Assembly: GCF_003933235.1 (NCBI RefSeq)
Contig: NZ_RWJI01000002.1
Location: 62,001-126,000, forward strand
Reading direction: 5' to 3'
Source: Sphingorhabdus wooponensis
GTDB taxonomy: Bacteria > Pseudomonadota > Alphaproteobacteria > Sphingomonadales > Sphingomonadaceae
Length of the DNA stretch: 64,000 bases
Shown: piece after piece, positions 34,689 to 43,972 of the stretch
Layout of the letters: each line of letters starts with the position of its first letter
Numbering within the stretch: the first letter of the stretch is position 1
Notes under the pieces: model-generated
What the model was told of the DNA's origin: nothing
Seen by the model: only the letters and a program-made list of their open reading frames with translations
Databases searched by the model: none
Position numbers and translations under genes: made by a program

Positions 34689-35300
34689 TTAGAAACGAAC
34701 GCCTAGACCAATAACCGCCTGATGACGGTCAACGTTGATCTGCCGATCATAATCATTTTCGCCGATGTCGAGATTCTTGTAGTTAGAATACCGATATTCC
34801 GCCTTGATGAAGCCGCTTGGCCCAAGCAGGTTGAATTTTTGCTCCATTCCGGCGCCAACGCGATAGCCATCGGCTGTCACACCATTGTTGAAGATCGTAC
34901 CTGCGCCATTGTCAAAACGGCCTTCGAACTTCGCATTGGTGTAACCACCTTTGACATAAATCATCGTTGAAGGCGAAACGGCAAAGCCAAGACGCGCGCC
35001 AACATACAGGTCACGGTCGGTGTTCAACCGGAACGAATCGCCGGTGGAGAACAGGTCATTAGCCGCACCGTTAACGTCGGAATCGGCAAATTCGCCTTCG
35101 ATACCGGCAATCACGCCGCCCATTTGAAAGTCGTAACCTGCGGCCACGCCATACATGAGATCACCGTCACCATCGGCCACATCGTCATAGCCGACGAGCG
35201 CTTCGACATGCGGCCCCGTGAACGGCGCGTCTTCCTGCGCAAAGGCAGGGGTTGCAAGTGCAGTGGAGAGGAGGGCTGCACCAATTAAAAGTTTACGCAT
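34689..35300 (-). CDS. Outer-membrane beta-barrel protein (opacity/Omp25-like)
   Basis: 203 residues: signal peptide cleaved after AFA (about residue 20), then eight alternating amphipathic strands typical of a small OmpX/OmpA-like barrel, e.g. GYDFQMGGVIAGIEGEF and GFIKAEYRYSNYKN, and a C-terminal phenylalanine (GLGVRF) for Bam recognition. Surface structural protein; no enzymatic residues seen. Monocistronic with its own terminator. Confidence 0.88.
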   Translation of the reverse strand: MRKLLIGAALLSTALATPAFAQEDAPFTGPHVEALVGYDDVADGDGDLMYGVAAGYDFQMGGVIAGIEGEFADSDVNGAANDLFSTGDSFRLNTDRDLYVGARLGFAVSPSTMIYVKGGYTNAKFEGRFDNGAGTIFNNGVTADGYRVGAGMEQKFNLLGPSGFIKAEYRYSNYKNLDIGENDYDRQINVDRHQAVIGLGVRF

Positions 35301-35480
35301 TTTGATTATCCATTTTCAGTCAAACTGACGCCATTCTTGCGGCATCGTTGACCAAATGCCGCAGCGGCACGGATAGTTTCATGAATATAAAACAACAAAA
35401 ATGCTGTGACATTATAGGCACGCTTTGGGCTGGCGCTAAACCCGCTTGCCCTCCCCTTCCGATTTGGACATGGATGCCGC

Positions 35481-35807
35481 ATGGAACAGACGCCGCAACC
35501 CGCCACCGCCTTCAAGATCCTGACCGCAGCGCAATGGGCGCAATTTGAAGCGGACGGCGTCTTTCACGGCGCCCCTGTTGATCTGGCAGACGGGTATATC
35601 CATTTGTCGACGCAAGATCAGGTTCAGGGCACGTTGGACAAGCATTTTGCCGGACAAGAGGGTCTTGTAATTGCCGAGGTGGATTTAACCACGCTGAAAG
35701 ATGCAATCAAATGGGAGCCATCGCGCGGCGGCGCACTTTTCCCGCATATTTATGGGGATTTGCCGATGCACGCGATTGTTGGATATTTGACTCAGATCAA
35801 AGCATGA
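35481..35807 (+). CDS. DUF952 domain-containing protein
   Basis: 108 residues with the DUF952 pattern: FKILTAAQWAQFEADGVFHG, then DGYIHLSTQDQV and IKWEPSRGGALFPHIYG. Function unknown. The fold is related to ADP-ribosyltransferase-like proteins by some predictions, which I cannot confirm here. Confidence 0.85.
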   Translation: MEQTPQPATAFKILTAAQWAQFEADGVFHGAPVDLADGYIHLSTQDQVQGTLDKHFAGQEGLVIAEVDLTTLKDAIKWEPSRGGALFPHIYGDLPMHAIVGYLTQIKA

Positions 35808-35854
35808 CGGCATTTCCGGCGCCATAAGGGCCTTCTCAACTGAAGGAAACCGAC

Positions 35855-35959
35855 ATGGACGTCATTCAAATTCCCGCCGTCGCCATTTTCATGACTATGC
35901 TGACATCTTTTGCGATTGTCATGCTGGCTGTCACCTTGGGCGATGCCATCAGACGTTAA
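35855..35959 (+). CDS. 34-residue membrane microprotein
   Basis: Starts MDVIQIPAVAIFMTMLTSFA and ends GDAIRR: one transmembrane helix with a short basic tail. GAAGGAAAC ribosome site six bases before the ATG; 47 bases after the DUF952 gene. Too short for family recognition. Confidence 0.5.
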   Translation: MDVIQIPAVAIFMTMLTSFAIVMLAVTLGDAIRR

Positions 35960-36030
35960 ACAATAGCTTCACAGATGCAGACGTGGGTCGCTTAGCTTAA
36001 ACGCTTTCTCCAAGGCCATTCTCCGCCCGA

Positions 36031-37182
36031 TCACAATGGCTTTTCGTAAATACGATAAACTTTGTTGACCTCACCATTCATCGCCGCGCCCACGGACTGC
36101 ATCGGGCCGTTATCGTCCAATACCCAGCCAAATTCCCCGCGCGAGGCACCAAATATGCGCGTCGACGCATCGCGAATATAGGCGACCATCATGAACGCCA
36201 ATTGGCTGGCCAATCGTGTCGCCTGCAATTTTTTGACCACGCCCATCAACGGCACGCGCATGCTGCGGACCTTAGGGGCGCGAAGCCACCACAGCAATTT
36301 TGCCCAGTTGAACGGGAATAATGATCCACCGAAAGTGCCGATTTTCTCATTGATGTCAGGCCATGTCATCATGAAAGCCACAGGCTCTCCATCAACCTCT
36401 GCAATGCGGATCAGATCGTTAAACACAATGGGTTTAAGCTGCTTGCCGGTATGCGCGACTTCTGCATCCGTGATGGGCACAAAGCCCCAATTCCCACTCC
36501 ATGCATCGTTCAGTATCGACAATATGATAGCCGCTTCAGCATCAAAATTGGCCTTATTGACCTTCCGAATGACAATCCGTTCATTGCGTTCACCCGATGC
36601 GACAATGCGTTGCACCAGAGGCGGCAAGGGCACGTCAATCGGTATGTGATAGGTATAAAGGTCTTTAACACCCGCATAGCCCGCCGCCTCTATCCACGCG
36701 CCATATGCAGGGGTGTGATGCCCCATCAGTACCGTCGGCGGGTGATCATGACCCTGCACCAACAATCCTGGCTCTTCCCAGATCGAAAGGCTCAATGGCC
36801 CCAGCGCACGGACCATTTTTTTGTCACGCAGCCAGGCTTCTGCGGTTTTGATGAGGATTTTTGCCACTTCGGCGTCTTCGGCTTCAAAAAATCCCCAATT
36901 GCCTACACCGGGGCCCATGCCCTGTTCCGGAGGCTGGGCCAAAGCCAGAAAATCCAAATGCGCCGAAATCCGACCGACAATCTGTCCATTCCGCTCGGCC
37001 AGAAACAACTGCGCTTCGCCATGTTCGAACCACGGGTTTTTGCCCGGCGTAATCGTCGCCATGACGTCGCTTTTCAAGGGCGGCACCCAGTTCGGGTCGT
37101 TCGCATATAAACGAAAAGGCAAATCGACAAAAGCGCGCTTGTCGGCCTTTGTCGAAACCGGACGAATGTTGATATCTGTCAT
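36031..37182 (-). CDS. GNAT-fold acyltransferase of the bacterial ceramide synthase family
   Basis: 383-residue cytoplasmic protein often annotated as N-acetyltransferase or dATP pyrophosphohydrolase. The N-terminus NIRPVSTKADKRAFVDLPFR, the central NDPNWVPPL, and the AcCoA-type core (IVGRISAHLD) match the family that includes Caulobacter bCerS, which transfers an acyl chain to the amine of the long-chain base. It is the third gene of lptF-lptG-(this), 35 bases after lptG, and lies 5.6 kb from spt-acp-cerR. Together this makes ceramide N-acylation the best guess. Family homology was judged by eye. Confidence 0.7.
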   Translation of the reverse strand: MTDINIRPVSTKADKRAFVDLPFRLYANDPNWVPPLKSDVMATITPGKNPWFEHGEAQLFLAERNGQIVGRISAHLDFLALAQPPEQGMGPGVGNWGFFEAEDAEVAKILIKTAEAWLRDKKMVRALGPLSLSIWEEPGLLVQGHDHPPTVLMGHHTPAYGAWIEAAGYAGVKDLYTYHIPIDVPLPPLVQRIVASGERNERIVIRKVNKANFDAEAAIILSILNDAWSGNWGFVPITDAEVAHTGKQLKPIVFNDLIRIAEVDGEPVAFMMTWPDINEKIGTFGGSLFPFNWAKLLWWLRAPKVRSMRVPLMGVVKKLQATRLASQLAFMMVAYIRDASTRIFGASRGEFGWVLDDNGPMQSVGAAMNGEVNKVYRIYEKPL

Positions 37183-37217
37183 ATACTATCCCTGAAACCT
37201 TGCGCGACCTGCGACCC

Positions 37218-38306
37218 TCATTCTTCAGTGCGGACCAAAACTGTCTCGCCGATCAAGAAGAACAACAAAAACGGCCCCCATGCCGCAATCCATGGTGGAT
37301 AGGCGCCGAGATTACCCATCGCCAAAGCGAAATTGTCAGCGACAAAATAGGTGAAGCCCAAAGCCATCCCGATAACCGCCCGCAAAAAGAGCGCGCCAGA
37401 TCGGGCAAGGCCAAAGGCCGCCACTGCGCCCAGCAACGGCATCAACAATGTGGACAGGGGCCCAGATAGCTTGTGCCATAATATGCCCTCCAGATTATCC
37501 GTACGGCGTCCAGCTGCTTTGAGATCGTCAATCGCGCGCATAAGCGGCAGGAAAGCAAGGCTGTCACCGTCGACCTTCACCACATTGAACCGGTCGGGCG
37601 TTATACCTTTACCAATGACAAGACGATCTGCCGTCGTCCCGGTTGTTGTCGCCACATTGAACGATTTTGTGTCCTCAAGCTGCCAAGCATCGCCGGTGTA
37701 ACGCGCCCGGCTGGCAGTGATGACTTGTCGCAATCCGCCATTGGCACGCAGATATATGCGGACATCCTCCAGCACGGTGTCATCGCCGGAGCCAAGGACA
37801 TTGCCCGCTTTGATAAGGTCATCGCCCTCACGCACCCATATATTATTGCTGGCGTTGCCATCAGGTGCCACGGCGCCATATTCCGCCGCCTGCCATGCCT
37901 TCAATCGCGCCGTATTGGGCGCAACAACGGTATCGTTAAAGGTAAAGGATATCACCGCAACGCCAAGGCTGGCGACGAACATCGGTGCCAAAATCTGATG
38001 CGCAGATAATCCGGCCGCCTTCATCGCCACGACTTCGCTGTTCTGGCTTAAACCCGCAAAAGTGATGAGGGTACCCAGCAAAACGGAAAAAGGCAGAAAT
38101 CTTGCAATAATCTGCGGCGCACGCATCGAAACATAATGCAGCACATCGCCTTGGTCATTTCCGGGAACTGACAGAATTTTGCCACTTTCACCCAGCAAAT
38201 CTAGCGTCATCAATATCAAAACCAGCATCATCAGCACGGCGAAGCTGCGAATGATGAACAGCTTTGCCATATAGATTGTGATGTTGCGCGACGGGAAGAA
38301 ATGCAT
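37218..38306 (-). CDS. lptG: Lipopolysaccharide export permease LptG-like
   Basis: 362 residues. Permease subunit of the LptB2FG transporter that extracts lipid from the inner membrane. N-terminal helix (AKLFIIRSFAVLMMLVLILM), a beta-jellyroll periplasmic domain, then three C-terminal helices (LSGPLSTLLMPLLGAVAAF). ATG three bases after the lptF stop. The pairing with a ceramide-synthase-type gene raises the possibility that the cargo is a sphingolipid. Confidence 0.9.
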   Translation of the reverse strand: MHFFPSRNITIYMAKLFIIRSFAVLMMLVLILMTLDLLGESGKILSVPGNDQGDVLHYVSMRAPQIIARFLPFSVLLGTLITFAGLSQNSEVVAMKAAGLSAHQILAPMFVASLGVAVISFTFNDTVVAPNTARLKAWQAAEYGAVAPDGNASNNIWVREGDDLIKAGNVLGSGDDTVLEDVRIYLRANGGLRQVITASRARYTGDAWQLEDTKSFNVATTTGTTADRLVIGKGITPDRFNVVKVDGDSLAFLPLMRAIDDLKAAGRRTDNLEGILWHKLSGPLSTLLMPLLGAVAAFGLARSGALFLRAVIGMALGFTYFVADNFALAMGNLGAYPPWIAAWGPFLLFFLIGETVLVRTEE

Positions 38307-38309
38307 GGT

Positions 38310-39548
38310 CTATGCCTCCGCCGATGGTGCGGGCATACCAATGGTCGCCAACCGCGATTTTCGACCGAACCGAAACATACGCTTGACCCATTTACCACTT
38401 TTTGTGGCAAAAACCTCCAACGCGCCAATTGGCTGTCCACCTGGCACATGCGCGATGATATGGTACATCCAAAGGATCAGCCCTGCAAACAGCAAAAATG
38501 GCAGCCACAAAGCAATGAAGGGATCAACGATTCCCATGCCGCCGACGCCTTCGGCATATTCGTTGATTTTGTGATAGGTCACCACCATCACAATCGATAA
38601 GAACACCCCAAGCGCCGAGGTTGACCGCTTTGGCGGAATTGCCAATGCCAGTGCCAGCAACGGTAGCAAGAGCATCATAGCGACTTCTACTAAGCGGAAG
38701 TGAAAATTGGCCCAAGCCCTGTTGCGATCAAGCTCCGGTTTTTGGGCATCCAAACCAATTTGGATCAGCTCAGTGATCAGATATTCGCGATCCTTGCCAC
38801 CGCGCGTTCGGAAATTTTCGATCTTTGGCAACGGAATAGGGATGTCGTGACTGGTAAAGCTTAACACCCGTGGCGATTCATAATTGGGCGCATCATGTAC
38901 GAGCGTTCCTTTTTCGAGCCGCAGCAAGATCGTATCAGGATCATCGGTCCGCAAAAACTGGCCTTGTTCCGCCGTCACGGCAATGGTCTGCCCGCTGTTG
39001 CTTTGCGCGAAAACAAATAAGCCCGACAGCGCATTGCCGTTATTGCGGCTCTCATCGATACGGACGGTCAGGTTTTTGCCGACATTGTTAAACTCCCCCA
39101 CCCGTACTTTCGCGCCAAAGGCACCTGAACGCAGTTCAAAGCGCAGTTCTTCATACAAATAGCGCGAACTTGGTTGAATAAAGCCAACGATGGCGAAATT
39201 AACGACTGCAAGGCCGATTGCGAGCATGAACGGAACGCGCAGCAAGCGGAAATAGCTCATGCCCACTGCACGAAAAATATCGAGCTCTGAAGACGTTGCC
39301 AATCGGCGGAACGCCAGCAAGATGCCAAGCAGCAGGCCAATGGGGATACCCAAGGAAAGATATTCGGGCATAAGGTTGGCGAGCATGCGCCACACCACGC
39401 TGACGGGCCCACCTTCTGCGGCAACGAAGTCAAACAGGTTCAGCATCTTTTCCAGCAGCAATAATGATGCGGCAATTGCGAGCGTCGCAAGCAGCGGCAG
39501 CATTACCAGCCGGAAGATATAGCGGTCAGTGGCAGTTAGAAATTTCAA
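38310..39548 (-). CDS. lptF: Lipopolysaccharide export permease LptF-like
   Basis: 412 residues: DRYIFRLVMLPLLATLAIAA (helix 1), coupling region TSSELDIFRAVGMSYFRLLR, jellyroll domain, and three C-terminal helices. The start is a TTG at 39548 preceded by AGGGCG; the first in-frame ATG would remove the first helix. First gene of lptF-lptG-GNAT and divergent from the DUF2141/kinase operon. Confidence 0.9.
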   Translation of the reverse strand: MKFLTATDRYIFRLVMLPLLATLAIAASLLLLEKMLNLFDFVAAEGGPVSVVWRMLANLMPEYLSLGIPIGLLLGILLAFRRLATSSELDIFRAVGMSYFRLLRVPFMLAIGLAVVNFAIVGFIQPSSRYLYEELRFELRSGAFGAKVRVGEFNNVGKNLTVRIDESRNNGNALSGLFVFAQSNSGQTIAVTAEQGQFLRTDDPDTILLRLEKGTLVHDAPNYESPRVLSFTSHDIPIPLPKIENFRTRGGKDREYLITELIQIGLDAQKPELDRNRAWANFHFRLVEVAMMLLLPLLALALAIPPKRSTSALGVFLSIVMVVTYHKINEYAEGVGGMGIVDPFIALWLPFLLFAGLILWMYHIIAHVPGGQPIGALEVFATKSGKWVKRMFRFGRKSRLATIGMPAPSAEA

Positions 39549-39676
39549 CTTATGGTCGCCCTGTCACCCTAATTTGGCCGCAAACTCACCCGATAGACGC
39601 TTACAGGTTCAGGGGCAATATCGATGCTATCCGAAAAACGTGCGGATAACGGACATAAAGTTCCAGGAGTATTGCA

Positions 39677-40153
39677 ATGAAGAAATGTGTCGCTCTTGTG
39701 GTTATGGTGGGTCTGGTGCTGGTTTCTGGCGCAGCTGCAGCCAATCAAGAGCTCAATAATGATATGTCGCGATGCACGTCGGGCAATGGACCGGCTGTGC
39801 TCGTACAGATACGCGGCGTAAAAGAATCAAAGGGAAAAATCCGCGTCCAATCCTATCCCGCAATCCCCAGCGCGTGGCTGGCAAAGGGCCGCTGGCTTCA
39901 TCGGGTCGAAAGCCCCGCCAATGAAGGCAGCATGAATATTTGTATCCCTATTCCCTCCGAGGGCAAATATGGCATCGCTGTCCGGCATGACCGCAATGGC
40001 AATGGCAAGACCGATATCAGCCAAGACGGCGGCGGCTTTTCCAACAACCCAAGCATCAGCATACTGAATTTGGGCAGACCATCGGTTCACAAGGTTGCTT
40101 TTCAAGCTGGGCCGGGCGTTACGCGCATTACCGTCAATTTGAAATATATGTGA
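39677..40153 (+). CDS. DUF2141 domain-containing exported protein
   Basis: 158 residues: signal peptide (to AAA, about residue 22), then the DUF2141 beta-sandwich with RGVKESKGKIRVQSY and the Ca-binding-like RHDRNGNGKTDI. AGGAG ribosome site. Function unknown. It heads a plus-strand operon with the lipid kinase (11 bases later) and the next gene, in the middle of the sphingolipid locus, so a periplasmic role in sphingolipid handling is possible. Confidence 0.85.
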   Translation: MKKCVALVVMVGLVLVSGAAAANQELNNDMSRCTSGNGPAVLVQIRGVKESKGKIRVQSYPAIPSAWLAKGRWLHRVESPANEGSMNICIPIPSEGKYGIAVRHDRNGNGKTDISQDGGGFSNNPSISILNLGRPSVHKVAFQAGPGVTRITVNLKYM

Positions 40154-40163
40154 GGGTACTGAT

Positions 40164-41135
40164 TTGGCTTTAGTAGCGCTCCTTTCGAACCCGAATTCAA
40201 CTGGTAACCGTTCTATATTGCCGGCAGTTCGCACCTATTGCGCCAAAAACCCGGATATATTCCATTATGAGGTCGAGGAGATCGGCCAGATTGCTAAGGC
40301 ACTGGAGATGATTGCCCGCGTCAAGCCCAAGGTTTTGGTTATCAACGGTGGCGATGGCACGGTTCAATCCGCCCTGACCGAGTTGTATCATGGCGGTCAT
40401 TTTGAAGGCACTCCGCCGCCAGTAGCAGTATTACCGAATGGCAAGACGAACCTCATCGCCTTGGACTTGGGCGCAGAAGGCGACCCGCTGGAAGCGCTTT
40501 CGCGAATCATTGAGGTCGCAAAAGGCGACCTGTCAAAACATATCGTGGTGCGAGAACTCATTGCCCTGAGCGATGGCAGCGAAGGTGCGCGCCCGGTGCT
40601 TGGCATGTTCTTAGGCGGCGCGGGGCTTGCCGAAACAATTTTATATTGTCGGCACAAGATTTATCCATTGGGTTTACCCAATGGGCTGAGCCATTTTTTG
40701 ACAGTACTTGCGGTCATTTTGTCAGCAATGGTGAGTGTAAAAGCCAGTTTTCTTCCTAAACGATCCAAGCCAGTCAGTATTTCGTTCATTCGGAGCGGTG
40801 AATTGCACGGCACTTTCTCCGTCTTAATTGTGACAACCTTGGAAAAGCTGTTGTTAGGCGGGCAGGCGGGCAGCATTAAACAACGCGGGCTGATGAAATT
40901 TCTGGCCGTGGACCAAAAACCATTGGCAATGTTCAAAATGATCGCAGCGTCCTTGCGTGGGAAATTGGGCCAAACCCCAATGACTGGCGTCCATTTTGAG
41001 CAGGGTGACGTCATTCGTATCGATAGCGAACAGAGCAGCGTAGTTCTGGATGGTGAAGTGTTTGAAGCCTATCGTGGCAGCCCCATCGTGCTGCGCTCCA
41101 CACCGCCGGTTCCGTTCTTGAAATTGGCCGCTTAA
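40164..41135 (+). CDS. Diacylglycerol/ceramide kinase family protein
   Basis: 323 residues of the DAGK catalytic fold: LSNPNSTGN (N-terminal strand), VLVINGGDGTVQSAL (nucleotide-binding GGDGT) and LPNGKTNLIALDLG. Substrate could be diacylglycerol or, given the nearby spt-acp-cerR and ceramide-synthase genes, ceramide as for the Caulobacter kinase CpgB. Start is TTG at 40164 with GAGGG seven bases upstream; no ATG lies near the true N-terminus. Followed by the unassigned gene at 41169. Confidence 0.82.
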   Translation: MALVALLSNPNSTGNRSILPAVRTYCAKNPDIFHYEVEEIGQIAKALEMIARVKPKVLVINGGDGTVQSALTELYHGGHFEGTPPPVAVLPNGKTNLIALDLGAEGDPLEALSRIIEVAKGDLSKHIVVRELIALSDGSEGARPVLGMFLGGAGLAETILYCRHKIYPLGLPNGLSHFLTVLAVILSAMVSVKASFLPKRSKPVSISFIRSGELHGTFSVLIVTTLEKLLLGGQAGSIKQRGLMKFLAVDQKPLAMFKMIAASLRGKLGQTPMTGVHFEQGDVIRIDSEQSSVVLDGEVFEAYRGSPIVLRSTPPVPFLKLAA

Positions 41136-41168
41136 CAAGCGCCCACAAAGGCGGCTAAGGCCTTAGAT

Positions 41169-42092
41169 ATGCTTTCGCTTACGCAACTTGTCGCTGAAGA
41201 ATTGGCTGTCCCGGTACAAACGGGGGTCGGTGAATTTGCAGCGCATATCGCGGCGCAGTTTAATGGCGCTGCACGCGCCGTGTTGTTTTACGGTTCATGT
41301 TTACGGTCCGAACAACTGCAGGGCGAGATGCTTGATTTTTACCTGATCGTTTCGGACTATGAAACGGCTTATGGCAAAGGCTGGCTGGCGAAATGGAACC
41401 GGCTTTTGCCGCCCAACGTCTTTCCGTTTCAACATAATGGCCTCATCGCGAAAGTCGCGGTGTTAAGCGAAAAAGACTTTCATGACCTTAACCGGCCAGC
41501 CGCCTCCGCCGTATCGGTGTGGGCTAGATTTGCGCAGCCGTCGCGCTTTGCATGGTGCGCGGACGAAACTGCAAAACATACGGCCGTAATAGCGATTTCC
41601 GGCGCAGCACCAACCTTACTCAATGCGGCATTGGCATTTGTCGAACGGGACGTGGACGTCCTCGATTTATGGCAGTCGGGTTTTCAAATGACCTATAGCG
41701 CCGAACTGCGGGCCGAACGCAAAGACCGGCCGTCGTCCGTCATCGCATTCGACCCCGAACGCTATAGAAGTTTTGGCATCGCTGCGCTGTTTCACACCAG
41801 CATAGCAAACGAACTGCGCGGTGGGAAAATCCTGCTATTGCCCGATGTGGATGGCAGAATTGCGCAAGAGAAAAATCGTTGGCCGGGCTTGCGGCGACGC
41901 GGCAAATTACTGACTATTGCTCGGCTTGCTAAAGCCGCGTTTACTTATGCGGGCGGAATTGATTATCTGGCATGGAAGATCAACCGACACGCCGGAACGC
42001 ACATCGTCATCCGGCCATGGCAACGCAAATGGCCCTTAGTCGCGGCGTTATTTCTCGTGCCGAAGTTGCTGGCGAAGGGCGCGGTGCGTTAA
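41169..42092 (+). CDS. Nucleotidyltransferase-like protein of unknown function
   Basis: 307 residues; not firmly recognised. Near residue 40 it has VLFYGSCLRSEQLQGEMLDF, resembling the GS...D-x-D/Y active-site region of Pol-beta-type nucleotidyltransferases, including Tam41-like CDP-DAG synthases. There is no signal peptide, and a basic amphipathic C-terminus ends in a hydrophobic stretch (RKWPLVAALFLVPKLLAK), which suggests membrane association. It sits 33 bases after the lipid kinase, so it may act on the kinase product, for example by activating a phosphorylated lipid with CTP. That function is inferred. Confidence 0.6.
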   Translation: MLSLTQLVAEELAVPVQTGVGEFAAHIAAQFNGAARAVLFYGSCLRSEQLQGEMLDFYLIVSDYETAYGKGWLAKWNRLLPPNVFPFQHNGLIAKVAVLSEKDFHDLNRPAASAVSVWARFAQPSRFAWCADETAKHTAVIAISGAAPTLLNAALAFVERDVDVLDLWQSGFQMTYSAELRAERKDRPSSVIAFDPERYRSFGIAALFHTSIANELRGGKILLLPDVDGRIAQEKNRWPGLRRRGKLLTIARLAKAAFTYAGGIDYLAWKINRHAGTHIVIRPWQRKWPLVAALFLVPKLLAKGAVR

Positions 42093-42742
42093 CCGTCAAA
42101 GTGGTTGCGCGGCGCGAGCAGAACAAGCGCGAAAACCCCGGCATAACCTGCAGGCAACCACAGGCTGTTGAGCCCGAAGATGCCAAACATCAACGCACCA
42201 ACCGCAGCGCCGCTGAAGAGACCTAACCATAATAACAGATAGGGTACCCAGTCCAAACGCGGTCCGCCGCTGATAAATGTCGCAAACCCTTGCCCGATCT
42301 TAACGAGCGCGCCGGTCATGTAGGTGAGCCCAAACGACACCGACCCTTCGCGTTCAAAAAGCGTGTTTTCCAGCCCCATGCAAAATGCAGCCAAGCACAG
42401 GCCGGTCAGTAGAAATCCGAAGCCAGCAATCAGCGGCGCGGCGCACAATAATGCCGATATGATCATGAGGATAATCGCCTGCCGCTTTGTGGGCGATAGC
42501 GTGTTTTTGCGGCCAATAAGCGAGCCGACGACGACGCCCACCACAAAGCTTGCCAACAATGAAGCGACCATGCCGAGATAAGGCGCGGTGTCCACCATAC
42601 CCACGCTGAGCCGCGTGGAATTTCCGCTCATAAAGGACAGGAAAAACCCGCCGCTGGCGAGGAAGCCAATAGCATCGACCATCCCCGCCATGGCCGCGAA
42701 ACTAACGGCCAAAAGGCGGGCGTTACGGTCCAGCCTGTTCAC
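42089..42742 (-). CDS. DUF1275 (YoaK) family membrane protein
   Basis: 217 residues, about six transmembrane helices, with VSFAAMAGMVDAIGFLASGG and FLSFMSGNSTRL as in YoaK/DUF1275 proteins. Function unknown. Start is uncertain: GTG at 42742, 10 bases after the spt stop, is preferred; a TTG at 42796 would overlap spt. Last gene of the obgE-proB-cerR-acp-spt run. Its 3' end overlaps the plus-strand gene ending at 42092 by four bases. Confidence 0.8.
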   Translation of the reverse strand: MNRLDRNARLLAVSFAAMAGMVDAIGFLASGGFFLSFMSGNSTRLSVGMVDTAPYLGMVASLLASFVVGVVVGSLIGRKNTLSPTKRQAIILMIISALLCAAPLIAGFGFLLTGLCLAAFCMGLENTLFEREGSVSFGLTYMTGALVKIGQGFATFISGGPRLDWVPYLLLWLGLFSGAAVGALMFGIFGLNSLWLPAGYAGVFALVLLAPRNHFDG

Positions 42743-42752
42743 GGACGCCCCG

Positions 42753-43952
42753 TCAGATGATCCCGACGGCTTTGCCCGCGCGTTCGAAACGGTCAAGAAT
42801 GTCAGCGACCTGATCGCTGCTATGTTCTGCGCATAATGAGCAACGCAGCAAGGTCATACCCGCTGGCGTCGCGGGCGGACGTGCCAAGTTCACATAGAGC
42901 CCGTTTTCAAGCAATGCGGCCCACATCGCCGCGCCTTTTTCCAGATCAGGCATGACGACCGCGATGATGGCGCTTTGTGCATTGGGCGTGCCCAATTGAA
43001 AGCCAAGATCGCGCAACCCCTGATGCAAATTCTTTGAATTTTCCCACAAATGCGCACGTTTGTCTTTATTGTGCATCAATTTGCGGATGCTGGCCGCTGA
43101 ACAAGCAACGACCGATGGCGGTAGCGAGGCGGTGAAGACATAAGGACGGCACACCAACCGCATGATTTCAAACTTGGGGTGGTTCGACACGCAGAAGCCG
43201 CCCACGGTACCAACCGATTTGGAGAAGGTGCCAATGACGAAATCGACATCATCGAGCACGCCCTGCTCTTCCGCCACGCCGCGTCCATTTTCGCCAATAA
43301 AGCCCATTGAGTGCGCTTCGTCGACCAAGATCATTGCGCCAGCCTCTTTCGAGACGCGGATCATTTCCTTCAATGGCGCAACGTCGCCCAGCATGGAATA
43401 AACGCCTTCCAGCACCACAAGCTTGCCTGCGTCCGCCGGAAGCCGCTTAAGGCGCTTTTCAAGAGCCTCAGCGTCATTGTGGCGGAATGCGACGATTTCG
43501 GCATCGCCCATTTTGCAGCCATCATAAATCGACGCATGGCTGTCGATATCGAGGATGATATAATCGCCCTTGCCCGCAATTGTGCTGATAATGCCCAAAT
43601 TCGCTTGATAGCCCGTGGAAAAGACCATGGCGTGGTCCATCCCGTAAAATTCCTTCAACGCGTCTTCGCATTCCTTATGGCCCTGAAATGTGCCGTTCAG
43701 AACGCGGCTGCCGGTCGTGCCCGCGCCAAATTCGTCCAACGCCTTTTTACCTGCGGCAATGACATCTTCGTCAAAGGTCATACCCATATAATTATAGGTG
43801 CCGAGCAAGATCGTTTCCTTACCATTCACAACAGCGACGGTGGGCGATTTCACTTCTTCCATCACCAGGCTGAACGGGTCTTTTACACCCGTGGCAAGCA
43901 GACCTTCGCGCTGGGCGATTAAGGCGTCAAATTTTGAAAATAGGTCAGTCAT
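42753..43952 (-). CDS. spt: Serine palmitoyltransferase
   Basis: Soluble PLP enzyme that condenses serine and an acyl thioester to 3-ketosphinganine, the first step of sphingolipid synthesis. 399 residues, very like Sphingomonas SPT: LLGTYNYMGMTFD, FSTGYQANLGIIST, DSHASIYDG, VDEAHSMGF, PLP lysine Lys245 in GTFSKSVGTVGG, and RPPATPAG near the C-terminus. This last motif separates it from AONS and KBL. The adjacent ACP probably delivers the acyl chain. Confidence 0.95.
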   Translation of the reverse strand: MTDLFSKFDALIAQREGLLATGVKDPFSLVMEEVKSPTVAVVNGKETILLGTYNYMGMTFDEDVIAAGKKALDEFGAGTTGSRVLNGTFQGHKECEDALKEFYGMDHAMVFSTGYQANLGIISTIAGKGDYIILDIDSHASIYDGCKMGDAEIVAFRHNDAEALEKRLKRLPADAGKLVVLEGVYSMLGDVAPLKEMIRVSKEAGAMILVDEAHSMGFIGENGRGVAEEQGVLDDVDFVIGTFSKSVGTVGGFCVSNHPKFEIMRLVCRPYVFTASLPPSVVACSAASIRKLMHNKDKRAHLWENSKNLHQGLRDLGFQLGTPNAQSAIIAVVMPDLEKGAAMWAALLENGLYVNLARPPATPAGMTLLRCSLCAEHSSDQVADILDRFERAGKAVGII

Positions 43953-43972
43953 TACCGTCTCTCGTGCAAATT

